Shown in pieces: positions 1 to 8,199 of a stretch of DNA of 64,000 bases (position 1 is its first letter; each line of letters opens with the position of its first letter). Made by a program: the position numbers and the translations under genes. The notes under the pieces were generated by a model that was given only the letters and a program-made list of their open reading frames with translations, searched no databases and was not told where the DNA came from. This DNA is from Candidatus Obscuribacterales bacterium (GTDB taxonomy: Bacteria; Cyanobacteriota; Vampirovibrionia; Obscuribacterales; Obscuribacteraceae), in NCBI GenBank assembly GCA_031292355.1, contig JARLHI010000004.1:124001-188000 (forward strand). Direction: 5' to 3'.

Positions 1-2010
1 GATGAAGAACTTAACGCCCATGCCAAACTGTTTATTGGAATTCAAGAGATTCTGGACTTGCGTTTGAGTCACGGTCGGTTGAATCTGTTGGCAACGATGC
101 CAAATAGAATTGAGGATACTGACTGTGGTCGCCGATGTACCGCAATTACCAGAATTACCCCAGGCGTCAATTTGCTGCAAATAATTCCAGGGAGACATTG
201 GCTTCATGATTGGCATAGTGTTTTGGGGAGACGGATATGTCGCTGCCAAACCACTAACTGCATTAGGATTAGAAACATCTGTGAATACGCCCATTCCAGT
301 CGATCCGTTCATCGAGGCATTGTCTGGGAAGTTAGGAGTATTTGGAGCGTACGAAAGGAAACTCTGGAAACGATTTTGGAACTGCTGAATGATTACCATC
401 TTGATATAGTCGACGTTCGAGAAAATTGGTCCCTGTGCGGTCAAATCCACACCATTTCCTGTGGTAGGCATGGTTCTGTTGTAAGTTACAGCGACTGTGT
501 TCATCCAGCTCAGACAATCACCGTTGAGATATCCCTGTTGGACTTCTTGCTGCATGCACTGAGTAGTGCCGGAACCGGTCGGCGGGATCTTCTTGAGAGT
601 GGAAATACTGGCACAGACACTCGCACCTATTCCTTGCCCCTGGTTCGCTAAGTAAATATTATCGTCGAGACCACCGTTATTGCCGCTTGCTCCGGCGACA
701 GGCGGTTGAACGGGAGCTGGATTTGGCGGGGGAGCGGCAGGATTGTAGCTAGCCATCGCCGAATTATAAGCAGCCCACATATCAACGAGATTTTGTGCCG
801 GGGGATTGTTTTGAGCTGGTCCAGGATAGGCACACGAGAAGACTGGTGCTGCACTACCATTTGGTCCCAAGCCAGGAATCATTGCAACCGAAACTCCGGG
901 GTTACCAAACATTTCATTGTTGAAAATATTATTCGAATTATCGACCGGCGCGATCCATGGTCCACCTTGCGGGTTAACCAGAGCTGTTCCTGGGCGATTA
1001 AAAATCTCGATATAACCAGCTGGAATAGAAGCTGCGTAACCACCATCGACTGAGCCTACAAGAGCACAGGCGACTGCACCACCGAGGTTTCCAGCTGTGC
1101 TGTCGAGCGACTTGGAGCTAACTCGGAAAGTATTCGGCGGTATAAAGGAATCGCCCGCAGGCGGACTCGTGCAGGCATTAAAATCTCCCAGAGAGACAAT
1201 GTGGGGAGGCTGCAAGGGGAATGTCGGAATACACATATAATTCAGCGGGCCTACACCTGGCACCTGAATAGAAATCGACTTATAACCCTGAACGTAATAT
1301 GAGGCGCCAAAATTATTTCCGTTATAAGTCCCACTGAAAACCGCGCCATTACCCACAGTGCCAGATGCACCTGCACTTGCAGGGGTGAGTGTAGCTGTTG
1401 TGTTCAGCGGAATTCCGCTAATTGCTGGAATGCTCGCATTAAGGCTAGTTGGAAAATACAAATTGCTAGAACCTACAGCTGCGGGGTTCGATGTACCGCC
1501 TTTCATGTAAGCCGTACCATAGCCTGCACTTTGGACGATGTTGTTGCCGCTCATGCGAGTGTTGTTGGAATTAGCGAGATTTGAAAACGCGGACTGCAAA
1601 GAGTTACTACCGCCAACAAGCGCCGCTTGAAGGGGTTTTTCGATACTGTTTACTAATTGTTGTTGAACTGCCTGGGCGTGAGCGCCGGCCGTTGTCGACC
1701 CTGAAGCGGCGGCGTTGAGCGCGACCAGCATAGCCTGTCCGACGCATCTGTTATATGTATACAGACTGATTACTTTACTGGTCATCGGTAATCCGCAGTA
1801 TTCGAAATCAGTCCCAACAGAACTGACATTGGGACTGTCGAGCTCCTGCTTGGCGACGTTCAAAATTCCAGAGTCAGTCGCATGAGCAACTTCTCGTCCG
1901 CCACCAAACATTTTGGTGAGGAAGTACAAACCAATTCCCAGAATCACGATCACGATCACACACGCTGCGACCAGACCTAATACAGCTCCACTGCGCCTTC
2001 GCAATCTCAT
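1..2010 (-). CDS. TadG-like pilus assembly / secreted protein, 3' end cut by window edge
   Basis: The reading frame is open from an ATG at 2010 down to base 1, at least 670 codons, so the C-terminus lies outside the window. The start is preceded by a strong GGGAGGG ribosome site. A short basic N-terminus (RLRRR) is followed by one membrane segment at about residues 8-31 and then ATDSGILNVA, which resembles the region after the helix in TadG-type Flp pilus proteins. The rest is a long, Asn/Gly/Pro-rich exported region with scattered cysteines. The family assignment rests on the N-terminus only. It is divergent from a second TadE-like gene at 2465, which supports a pilus or surface role. The large exported part could equally be an adhesin-like domain. 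Confidence 0.6.
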   Translation of the reverse strand, partial: MRLRRRSGAVLGLVAACVIVIVILGIGLYFLTKMFGGGREVAHATDSGILNVAKQELDSPNVSSVGTDFEYCGLPMTSKVISLYTYNRCVGQAMLVALNAAASGSTTAGAHAQAVQQQLVNSIEKPLQAALVGGSNSLQSAFSNLANSNNTRMSGNNIVQSAGYGTAYMKGGTSNPAAVGSSNLYFPTSLNASIPAISGIPLNTTATLTPASAGASGTVGNGAVFSGTYNGNNFGASYYVQGYKSISIQVPGVGPLNYMCIPTFPLQPPHIVSLGDFNACTSPPAGDSFIPPNTFRVSSKSLDSTAGNLGGAVACALVGSVDGGYAASIPAGYIEIFNRPGTALVNPQGGPWIAPVDNSNNIFNNEMFGNPGVSVAMIPGLGPNGSAAPVFSCAYPGPAQNNPPAQNLVDMWAAYNSAMASYNPAAPPPNPAPVQPPVAGASGNNGGLDDNIYLANQGQGIGASVCASISTLKKIPPTGSGTTQCMQQEVQQGYLNGDCLSWMNTVAVTYNRTMPTTGNGVDLTAQGPIFSNVDYIKMVIIQQFQNRFQSFLSYAPNTPNFPDNASMNGSTGMGVFTDVSNPNAVSGLAATYPSPQNTMPIMKPMSPWNYLQQIDAWGNSGNCGTSATTVSILNSIWHRCQQIQPTVTQTQVQNLLNSNKQFGMGVKFFI

Positions 2011-2464
2011 GAGGGCCCTCCCGTGTCAAACATTGACGATGCCAAAATAAGGATAAGATTAGGACATGCCTAATTGCTCAGCATCACCGCAAGTTAAATC
2101 CTCTTAATCATATTGCCCCATATTCACCTCTCCGTCAATACAATAAACCGAGAAAGTGGCAGGAATATGCGAAAATAATGTAGTTACATAGTCTGAATTT
2201 TGGGCATTGTCATTAGAAGCAGTTTATCTGATTTAGTACTAAAACGACGACAGACTCGCAGCCTATTCAGATACACGAGTGTTTCATGGTGGCGAGAATT
2301 TTGACGTAATGCTGAGACCGCTATCGCCGAAAAACAGCCCGATGACCAGATGACAATACCAAATAAATGCGGAATAATGTAGTTACTTAGTCTGATTTTC
2401 AAATCGCCATCATTAGAAATAGTTTACAATACAGGAAGGACTAATCAGTTTTAGGATGTCGTAA
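2011..2464. promoter_or_regulatory. Divergent intergenic region of the two Tad-like genes
   Basis: About 450 bases without a convincing gene lie between the two divergent pilus-like genes, so both promoters should be here. The region carries an imperfect direct repeat about 200 bases apart, listed separately. I did not find a clear -35/-10 pair. Confidence 0.4.
2174..2426. repeat. Imperfect two-block direct repeat, about 200 bp spacing
   Basis: Copy 1 spans 2174-2226 and copy 2 spans 2373-2426. Each has a 23-base block beginning AATAATGTAGTTAC (one mismatch between copies) and a 16-base block CATTAGAA..AGTTTA (two mismatches), separated by a diverged spacer of nearly equal length. Both lie between divergent pilus-like genes, the second directly upstream of the 2465 gene, so they may be regulator binding sites or duplicated promoters. 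Confidence 0.6.
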
Positions 2465-3208
2465 ATGCCAAAATCTCCGTTCAGGTCAGTCACTGGTGCC
2501 AGTCTCATTGAGGCAGCAGCTGGTCTAGTCATTCTGGTACCACTTGTGCTGGCCTTGATAGACATCTCGGCTATCGTCATTGCTCAGACCTCGAATGACG
2601 CGCTCGCCAAACACGCAGCTCGTCAGGCTGCCACCCAGACTTCTTTTGCTCTCAGACAGCAGGCCGCGCAAGCGGTAGTGACAGCTTATGGCGCCTCCTC
2701 ACTGTGCTCGTCCCCCCAGATGCTCAGCTATTCTGAGCCCAATTCCGGCCAAGCCATATCCAAACAAACTGTAAAAGTTACAACTCAAATCGTCTGCAAT
2801 TTGCCCGTGCCTATTCCGCTGGGTGGTCCATCTACGCAGACATTCCAGGCGTGCGATGTAGAACCCCTAGTTGGTGTACGCGGGGCGATCGCAGACCCAA
2901 CTGGAGGGCTAGGTGGCGGTGGCGGCGCAAATGGACCTTCCGATACGACTTATTTGATTCTCAGTTCACCTTTGCCGACCGGTCTCGGCGGCACGCCAAT
3001 ACAGACCCCAGGGGCAGCACAACTGCCAGGAGCTGCGAGTCCTGCACCCCCTAGTGGCGTTACGACAGGCACCACCTCATCCGGCGGTGGCGATGGCGGC
3101 GGCGGTGGCGGAGGCGGCGGTGATGGCGGCGGTGGCGATGGCGGCGGTGGCGATGGCGGCGGCGGCGATGGCGGCGGCGGCGATGGCGGCGGTGGCGATG
3201 GCGGTTAA
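2465..3208 (+). CDS. TadE-like pilin-type protein with Gly/Asp repeat tail
   Basis: 247 residues. The N-terminus has a short basic stretch, then GASLIEAAAG with a glutamate (E16) running into a hydrophobic helix to about residue 40. This is the pattern of TadE/TadG-type pseudopilins, where the helix anchors the protein in the membrane or pilus. The middle is about 150 residues with a few cysteines and no domain I recognise. The last 40 or so residues are almost only Gly and Asp in GGGGD units. The start has a modest upstream AGGAT. It is divergent from the larger TadG-like gene, so both probably serve the same pilus or surface system. The pilin-like class is fairly secure, the exact role is not. 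Confidence 0.6.
   Translation: MPKSPFRSVTGASLIEAAAGLVILVPLVLALIDISAIVIAQTSNDALAKHAARQAATQTSFALRQQAAQAVVTAYGASSLCSSPQMLSYSEPNSGQAISKQTVKVTTQIVCNLPVPIPLGGPSTQTFQACDVEPLVGVRGAIADPTGGLGGGGGANGPSDTTYLILSSPLPTGLGGTPIQTPGAAQLPGAASPAPPSGVTTGTTSSGGGDGGGGGGGGGDGGGGDGGGGDGGGGDGGGGDGGGGDGG
3085..3205 (+). repeat. 15-bp tandem repeat encoding GGGGD units
   Basis: Near-perfect 15-base units of the type GGCGGTGGCGATGGC are repeated about eight times in frame at the end of the pilin-like gene, stopping right at its stop codon. Units differ mainly at third positions. Such a tract is prone to slippage, so copy number may vary between strains. Confidence 0.85.
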
Positions 3209-3216
3209 GTCCGCCC

Positions 3217-3594
3217 TTACGTAATGCGGCCGCTACCGTCGTAAAGCAATCTCGTGACTGGCTTATTGCCCAGTAAGTGCGATTCTATAATCTCAACACA
3301 GTCCTCGGGTTTGACGTGCGCATACCAGACCGAGTCTGGATAAACTACGACGAGCGGCCCGTGCCCGCAGGCATCGAAACAGCCAGCTTTATTGATGCGT
3401 ATTTCTTTTTTCAAGCCGCGGACAGCTATTTCTTTGCGCAAAGTATCGAGCACTTCGGCTGAGCCAGCTTGACCGCACGGCTTTTCGTTGAGACAAACAA
3501 AAACGTGCTTGCGGTAGACATCTAGTCGCGCCGCTTCAAGAGCAGACTGATTTAAATCGGCCACTGATTGGACTCCTTGGTTTGAACGCATCAT
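3217..3594 (-). CDS. Thioredoxin-like [2Fe-2S] ferredoxin
   Basis: 125 residues from the preferred start. The fold signature is of the thioredoxin-like ferredoxins also found in NuoE-type subunits: FVCLNEKPC, then AGCFDACGHGP, with cluster ligands expected at C34, C40, C72 and C76. After the last cysteine VVVYPD.VWY and a C-terminal helix match the family. It probably transfers electrons in the cytoplasm; the partner is unknown. I chose ATG 3594 because AGGA sits six bases upstream. An in-frame upstream ATG at 3609 has no ribosome site. It is divergent from rplJ and convergent with the pilin-like gene. Confidence 0.85.
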   Translation of the reverse strand: MMRSNQGVQSVADLNQSALEAARLDVYRKHVFVCLNEKPCGQAGSAEVLDTLRKEIAVRGLKKEIRINKAGCFDACGHGPLVVVYPDSVWYAHVKPEDCVEIIESHLLGNKPVTRLLYDGSGRIT

Positions 3595-3635
3595 TCTAAT
3601 TCCTACCAAACTGCGGCTTTATTAAGAAAGCCTTA

Positions 3636-3655
3636 TAGCTTATTCAAATAAGCTA
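3636..3655. promoter_or_regulatory. 20-bp palindrome between ferredoxin gene and rplJ leader
   Basis: TAGCTTATT-CA-AATAAGCTA is a perfect inverted repeat about 40 bases upstream of the ferredoxin start. A second small hairpin (GGCTTT/AAAGCC, 3615-3632) lies between it and the start. It could be an operator for the ferredoxin gene or part of its leader RNA. No regulator is identifiable here. Confidence 0.35.
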
Positions 3656-3710
3656 AAAAACCTTGACCTTCTATATATAGACCTGACAGCATTATCACTT
3701 GCTCAATGCG

Positions 3711-3785
3711 AAACCGCAGACAGTGTGGTGCCACTCCGAAATGAGATGGCTTAAGGGCTTCTATTAGCCGCCCCTCGAGGTTACA
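3711..3785 (+). ncRNA. Ribosomal protein L10 leader (autoregulatory mRNA leader)
   Basis: Upstream of rplJ the RNA reads CCGCAGACAG...GGTG...TTAAGGG...CCCCTCGAGG, which resembles the conserved core of the bacterial L10 leader to which the L10-L12 complex binds to repress its own operon. Position (about 150 bases before rplJ) and the following attenuator-like hairpin fit. I recognised the pattern by eye, without a covariance model. Confidence 0.65.
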
Positions 3786-3830
3786 GCGACATCTTTAAAT
3801 TGTCGAAGAGAAGCTTTGCTATCTCTATGT

Positions 3831-3864
3831 AATCCCGGCGGACTTTGCTCCCGGGATTTTTCTT
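3831..3864 (+). terminator. Attenuator-like hairpin in the rplJ leader
   Basis: AATCCCGG and CCGGGATT form an 8-bp stem around a 12-base loop, followed directly by TTTTCTTT. This is a classical intrinsic terminator shape about 65 bases before the rplJ start and just after the L10 leader, so it probably acts as a conditional terminator of rplJL transcription. Confidence 0.7.
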
Positions 3865-3930
3865 TGGCGAGTTGCATTGGGCTTTTGCAAGATCGCAAGA
3901 TCTATTACAGAACGGCAAGGAGAGGCATCA

Positions 3931-4455
3931 ATGGCCACCAAAGAACGCAAACGGGAAATCGTTTCCGAATTGCATCAGTTTTTTGATAACGGCAAAGTTG
4001 CAATCGTCGCCGATGTCAGCGGATTGACTGTGAAAGAACTGACACAGTTACGTCGCAAGTTAGATGGTAACAACGCCAAAGTCAAAGTAGCAAAAAACAC
4101 TTTGATCAAAATCGCTACTCAATCGAAAGATTTCGAAGCGATCAAATCTTTGGCTAAGGGTCCGTCAGCTATTGTCATCGGTTATGACGATCCAGCGCAA
4201 CCAGCCAAAACAACCGTCGAATTCTTCAAAGCGTTGAAGAAAGGCACCTTGCGTGGTGGAGTTCTTGAAGGCAAGACAATGTCGCCTGCTGATGTAAAAG
4301 GATTGGCAGAATTGCCGTCGAAAGACGAACTGCTCTCCTCCATCATGGGTGGTCTTGATTCGGGAGCACGCGGCGTAGCGGGGCTACTCGAGGCTGTTAT
4401 CAGAGATATCGCACTATTGGTCGAAGAAGTGGCGAAGAAAAACGAAGCTGCCTAG
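3931..4455 (+). CDS. rplJ: 50S ribosomal protein L10
   Basis: 174 residues, the usual L10 length. L10 anchors the L7/L12 dimers on the stalk of the large ribosomal subunit, where translation factors bind. The sequence has the typical N-terminal RNA-binding part (VSELHQFF, VADVSGLTVKELTQLRRKL, VAKNTLIKIA) and the C-terminal helix that binds L12. I chose ATG 3931, which has GGAGAGG just upstream; the longer frame to 3877 would add residues unlike L10. It is followed by rplL, but genes for L1/L11 are not upstream and rpoB is not downstream. Confidence 0.97.
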   Translation: MATKERKREIVSELHQFFDNGKVAIVADVSGLTVKELTQLRRKLDGNNAKVKVAKNTLIKIATQSKDFEAIKSLAKGPSAIVIGYDDPAQPAKTTVEFFKALKKGTLRGGVLEGKTMSPADVKGLAELPSKDELLSSIMGGLDSGARGVAGLLEAVIRDIALLVEEVAKKNEAA

Positions 4456-4522
4456 TCAGCCAGTAGTTCTGCAATTTTTTCGAATGACTTTTTAAAATTT
4501 AAAGCAAAGGAGCTAACTTAAA

Positions 4523-4909
4523 ATGGCAACAAAACTATCAACAGACGACTTGTTGGAAGCAATCGGTTCTTTGACATTGCTCGAAGCAGCCGACCTCAAG
4601 AAAAAAATGGAAGAAAAATTCGGCGTAACAGCCGCTGCTCCAGTATCATTTGCCGCAGCCGGCGCTGGTGGCGGAGCTGCTGCAGCTGTTGAAGAAAAAA
4701 CCGAATTCGACGTTATCTTGACCTCAGTTGGCGACAAGAAAATCGAAGTTCTCAAAGTCGTCCGCGAAGTTACCGGTCTTGGTTTGAAAGAAGCAAAAGA
4801 CTTAGTCGATGCTGCTCCAAAGCCAGTCAAAGAAAAGATCAAAAAAGAAGAAGCCGAACAAATGAAAACCAAACTCGAAGCCGCTGGCGCCAAAGTCGAA
4901 ATCAAGTAG
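4523..4909 (+). CDS. rplL: 50S ribosomal protein L7/L12
   Basis: 128 residues. The N-terminal dimerisation and L10-binding part is followed by an Ala/Gly-rich hinge (about residues 38-56) and a C-terminal factor-binding domain with [23 protein letters not shown] and [23 protein letters not shown] precedes the start. It is cotranscribed with rplJ (67-base gap), and the operon ends at the strong terminator at 4997. Confidence 0.98.
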   Translation: MATKLSTDDLLEAIGSLTLLEAADLKKKMEEKFGVTAAAPVSFAAAGAGGGAAAAVEEKTEFDVILTSVGDKKIEVLKVVREVTGLGLKEAKDLVDAAPKPVKEKIKKEEAEQMKTKLEAAGAKVEIK

Positions 4910-4996
4910 ACTGCTTAAGCGGACGGGCTGATGCCTTTACGCTTTTGATCGAGCAATTTTTTCAAATGAAAAACGGCCACTTTAAAATGGCATACA

Positions 4997-5033
4997 CTTC
5001 GGCAGCAGCGCAAGCTGTTGCCGAAGCTTTTTT
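4997..5033 (+). terminator. Rho-independent terminator of rplJL
   Basis: CTTCGGCAGCAG pairs with CTGTTGCCGAAG in a 12-bp stem with one G-T pair and a six-base loop, followed by CTTTTTT. It lies about 90 bases after the rplL stop and ends just before the ribosome site of the next gene. Confidence 0.92.
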
Positions 5034-5047
5034 ATAGGAAGTCAGCC

Positions 5048-6769
5048 ATGAGATGTCGTCAATGCGGTCTACAGAATCCACGCGAGGCGCAATTGTGCTT
5101 TGGTTGCGATGCCGATTTATTCTCTGTTAATGACGAAGAGCAGCCCCTCAAAAAGCCACGTCAGCAACAACGGCATCATGTTGCAAACGGAGTCAAAACG
5201 GATTTCGACGACGAAGATAGAAAGAATTATCCAGTCGACCCAGATCAAGCTTTCGATGACCGATACGGTAGCCATGCACCACGGACGGTGCGACGTTCAA
5301 AAACGCAAAAGCCCAAAACATCCGGCACGCCGGCATTGCTCGGTATGTCTGTCGTAGCCATTATTGTGCTTATCCTAATTGGCGGGGTTACCTTTTATCT
5401 AACCAAGTCTCCAGAAGAGCAAAGATTGTACGAACAGGGGCAAAAGGAAATTGGCAATGGTCAATACGCCTTTGCCGTAGCAACACTTTCTAAAGCGAGC
5501 AGCTTGAAAGCAGATGATCCCAAAATACAGCTAGCGCTTGCAAGAGCGTACATAGGCATCGATCAAATTGACAAAGCTTGGGATTGCATCAGCAAGGCTC
5601 AGATACTCGGTGAAGGTGTCGCCGCTCAACCGGCCTTAGCCACTGAGCTTGCTAACTTTTACAGACGCCAGGGAAAATATGAAAAAGCGATTGAAATTTT
5701 GCGTCCACTAGCCAAAGCTGGAACGCCTGGCAAAAAAGCCGAACTGGCTGATTTGCTCGCGAGCTTTGGCGATGATTGCTTAACGCAAGGAAAACTAGAA
5801 CTGGCGCTCAAAAGCTGGGAAGAAGTAAAAGACCTGCGAGAAGGATCACGTTTTTCTGAGGCAGAAGCACGCCTGTCCACGATCTATCAGAGATTGGCGA
5901 ACAGCCTGGCCTCGTCTAAAAACGATGCACAGGCACTAGCGTTTCTAGACAAGCTCAACACCATCGCTCAAAATCCAAAAAACTATGAGATGGCCGCTGA
6001 CATTTACGTGCGCTCAAAACAAGTAGATAAGGCAATCGAGTCTCTTCGCAAAGCTATCACTTTGAGTTCCAAGAATCCAGAACTGGATAAAAAACTCTCC
6101 GATCTTCTTGCCCGTCGCGGTAAAGAACTGGTCAACTCTGGCGACTCCGAAGCTGGCGTTGCATACTTGCAGCAAGCTAAAGAACTGAATGCAGCAAACG
6201 CCGTGCCGGAGGCGGCCTTGCGTTCGGTATCATTGGACTATGATAAGAGCACTAAGCAATCGTCAATCAACGGCGAAGTGATAAACCTGGCCGATAAATC
6301 GCTCAATTCACTCGATCTAAAGGCTGAATTATTTGATAACGCGAATTCGAAAAGCCTCTGGACAAAAGATCAAAAAATCGTTGATTCCTTCACTCCGCCA
6401 ATGCAGTCTAAAGAAAGCAAGCCCTTTACTTTTTCCGCACCGATTTCCATTGCCAACAATGGCACAAACGAATTTCGTCTGTACATTAATGGCAGCCTTT
6501 ACAAGTCCTATCCAGTCGGTGAAAAATCGGATAAAGACGAGGCATCGTCTGGGCAAGAATCCAAAGCCCACGCAAAAGCCATAGCTCCCGAAAATGCAAA
6601 AGCAAAGACGGCAGGCGAAAATTCTGCAACCGTAAAAGCACAAACACCTGCACCAGCGGTTGCAGCACCTGTTCCTGGAGTGCAGGATGCACTACAGGCA
6701 GTATCGAACAAACAAACGCCTGCATCTGGTTCGGCCGAAGAAAAAACGTTAAAAGACCTGGAGCCTTGA
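5048..6769 (+). CDS. Zinc-ribbon, single-membrane-span TPR protein
   Basis: 573 residues. The N-terminus is a zinc ribbon (C3, C6, C17, C20), followed by a charged linker and one membrane helix at about residues 96-119. The rest forms tetratricopeptide-type helical repeats (for example LYEQGQKEIGNGQYAFAVATL, FYRRQGKYEKAIEILRPL), then a beta-rich part and an Ala/Lys-rich tail. The order fits a cytoplasmic zinc ribbon and an exported TPR scaffold. AGGAA lies eight bases before ATG 5048; the frame reaching 5018 would start inside the rplL terminator. Its TGA overlaps the ATG of the HTTM-like gene, so the two are probably translated together. Function unknown. Confidence 0.8.
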   Translation: MRCRQCGLQNPREAQLCFGCDADLFSVNDEEQPLKKPRQQQRHHVANGVKTDFDDEDRKNYPVDPDQAFDDRYGSHAPRTVRRSKTQKPKTSGTPALLGMSVVAIIVLILIGGVTFYLTKSPEEQRLYEQGQKEIGNGQYAFAVATLSKASSLKADDPKIQLALARAYIGIDQIDKAWDCISKAQILGEGVAAQPALATELANFYRRQGKYEKAIEILRPLAKAGTPGKKAELADLLASFGDDCLTQGKLELALKSWEEVKDLREGSRFSEAEARLSTIYQRLANSLASSKNDAQALAFLDKLNTIAQNPKNYEMAADIYVRSKQVDKAIESLRKAITLSSKNPELDKKLSDLLARRGKELVNSGDSEAGVAYLQQAKELNAANAVPEAALRSVSLDYDKSTKQSSINGEVINLADKSLNSLDLKAELFDNANSKSLWTKDQKIVDSFTPPMQSKESKPFTFSAPISIANNGTNEFRLYINGSLYKSYPVGEKSDKDEASSGQESKAHAKAIAPENAKAKTAGENSATVKAQTPAPAVAAPVPGVQDALQAVSNKQTPASGSAEEKTLKDLEP

Positions 6770-7686
6770 TGTTTAAAAGGCTGTGGGTCACCATTGATTG
6801 TTTTCTTTTCACACCGATTTCCGCAAACGCGGTCTGCATTTTCAGAATCGGCCTCGGTTTATCTACGATGGCTGCTGCAATTATGCGATATCCAGATTTT
6901 TTGATGTGGTACGGAGAACGCGGATTGACCCCTTATGCCGACGTGACAGATTTGAGATTCGTTTTTTCGGCGTGGAACTTCATTGAGCCTACTGACAAAA
7001 ATTTGGAAATCCTTTTGGTACTATTTTTGCTCGCCGGTTTGTGTCTGACAATTGGTCTATTTAGCAGATTCTCTACATTAAGTGCGTACTTTTTATACAC
7101 TTCCTTTCGCACCCGCAATCCGTCAGTCTGGCTAAGCATCGACGCTGCGCTATATTTGTTTCTGCCACTCATGATCATTGCACCGATTGGCGAAAAATTC
7201 TCGGTCGATCAACTGATCAGAAAGGAATTCAGCAAAAAATTCAGCAAAGACTATCGCGAAAAACTCCACAGTCCGTTTGCGCAACGTCTAATGCAATTTG
7301 TGGTAACCGGAATCTATATTCGAGGGTTCTCTTCCAAAATAGTGACCCGTGCCTGGACAACTGGAGAAAATGGTCTCAATTATTCAATTCACTCAGATTG
7401 GATAAAGCATGGCTTGCCGCGAATATTCGAAAACCACTGGTTCTACTTGTTTGCCACAGGTATGACGTTGGGTATCGAATTATCTCTATTCACTTTGATT
7501 TGGTTTAAGGAAACACGATACTGGACGCTCGCCGTTGGAGTGTTTTTTCACCTTCTACTCAATTACGCTATGAATATAGATTTTCTCGAATATGCCGTGA
7601 TCGCTTCTTATGTCCTGTTTATTTATCCAGAGGATCTTGAACGCATTCTGCAGCGTTTTAATTTGAAGCCAAGTCCTGTGGTGTAA
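6769..7686 (+). CDS. HTTM-like multi-pass membrane protein
   Basis: 305 residues from ATG 6769, which overlaps the stop of the TPR gene (TGATG). It has about six hydrophobic segments. The start (FRIGLGLSTMAAAIMRYPDFLMWYGERGLTPYADV), the motif SIDAALYLFLPLMIIAP and the later FHLLLNYAMNIDFLEYAV resemble the HTTM / vitamin-K-dependent carboxylase-like membrane family. I do not see evidence for a defined substrate. Coupling to the zinc-ribbon/TPR gene suggests a shared membrane complex. Its 3' end overlaps a convergent gene by 29 bases. Confidence 0.7.
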   Translation: MFKRLWVTIDCFLFTPISANAVCIFRIGLGLSTMAAAIMRYPDFLMWYGERGLTPYADVTDLRFVFSAWNFIEPTDKNLEILLVLFLLAGLCLTIGLFSRFSTLSAYFLYTSFRTRNPSVWLSIDAALYLFLPLMIIAPIGEKFSVDQLIRKEFSKKFSKDYREKLHSPFAQRLMQFVVTGIYIRGFSSKIVTRAWTTGENGLNYSIHSDWIKHGLPRIFENHWFYLFATGMTLGIELSLFTLIWFKETRYWTLAVGVFFHLLLNYAMNIDFLEYAVIASYVLFIYPEDLERILQRFNLKPSPVV

Positions 7687-8182
7687 CGCGATAAATGTAC
7701 ATCTGCCGCACAACTGGCGGTGCAAACTCGCTTCCCACAGGCGGCACACGGTGTATAGCTTCCAAGCACTCCACGGCAACCGGATGACTGTTAGCGCTGT
7801 TAAATTTGCGAGCAATATAACGAGCTGCAGCTACTTTGAGCGAATTGGAAGATTCTTGGCGCCACATATACTCACAAAAAAGCCGAGCATATAGTTGTTT
7901 GTCGAATAGAAACTCCTGTTCTGGATACGCCCAATCCAAAACGACAGAATTTGGAAAATAAATACGATAGCTGTAAGACGGGTAGTAGCTCTTTTGTCTC
8001 GCAAACAGAATCAAAAAGTATTCCAGACCCAGTTGTTTGACGATCTGTGGTGTGGTCGAAATACAAAACTGCGTCACCAGCCACTGCCGGGGCAGAGCCT
8101 GGCTGAGCGTAAAAAAGACATAGTAAAAGCAGAATATCGTTATGACTGGTTTTCTGCAGTCACTCCACTTTACTGAATGCAT
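7658..8182 (-). CDS. Hypothetical protein with N-terminal membrane segment
   Basis: 174 residues, no recognised family. It has one hydrophobic segment near the N-terminus (about residues 14-30), then a globular part with YFLILFARQKSYYPSY and RIYFPNSVVLDW. It lies 17 bases after the degenerate GGDEF gene on the same strand, so the two are probably cotranscribed. The start may be ATG 8182 or the adjacent GTG 8185. Its end overlaps the convergent HTTM-like gene by 29 bases. The C-terminal halves of HTTM-neighbour proteins often look like this, but that is only a guess. Confidence 0.6.
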   Translation of the reverse strand: MHSVKWSDCRKPVITIFCFYYVFFTLSQALPRQWLVTQFCISTTPQIVKQLGLEYFLILFARQKSYYPSYSYRIYFPNSVVLDWAYPEQEFLFDKQLYARLFCEYMWRQESSNSLKVAAARYIARKFNSANSHPVAVECLEAIHRVPPVGSEFAPPVVRQMYIYRVTPQDLASN

Positions 8183-8199
8183 CACCCTGAGTTGCCTAA

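Noticed and set aside
58..651. 197-codon plus-strand frame
   Set aside because: It is antisense to the longer TadG-like frame, which has signal and membrane features; this one is Cys/Arg/Ser-rich with no homology-like pattern.
4513..4905. 130-codon minus-strand frame over rplL
   Set aside because: Mirror of rplL, a result of its Ala/Lys-rich codon use.
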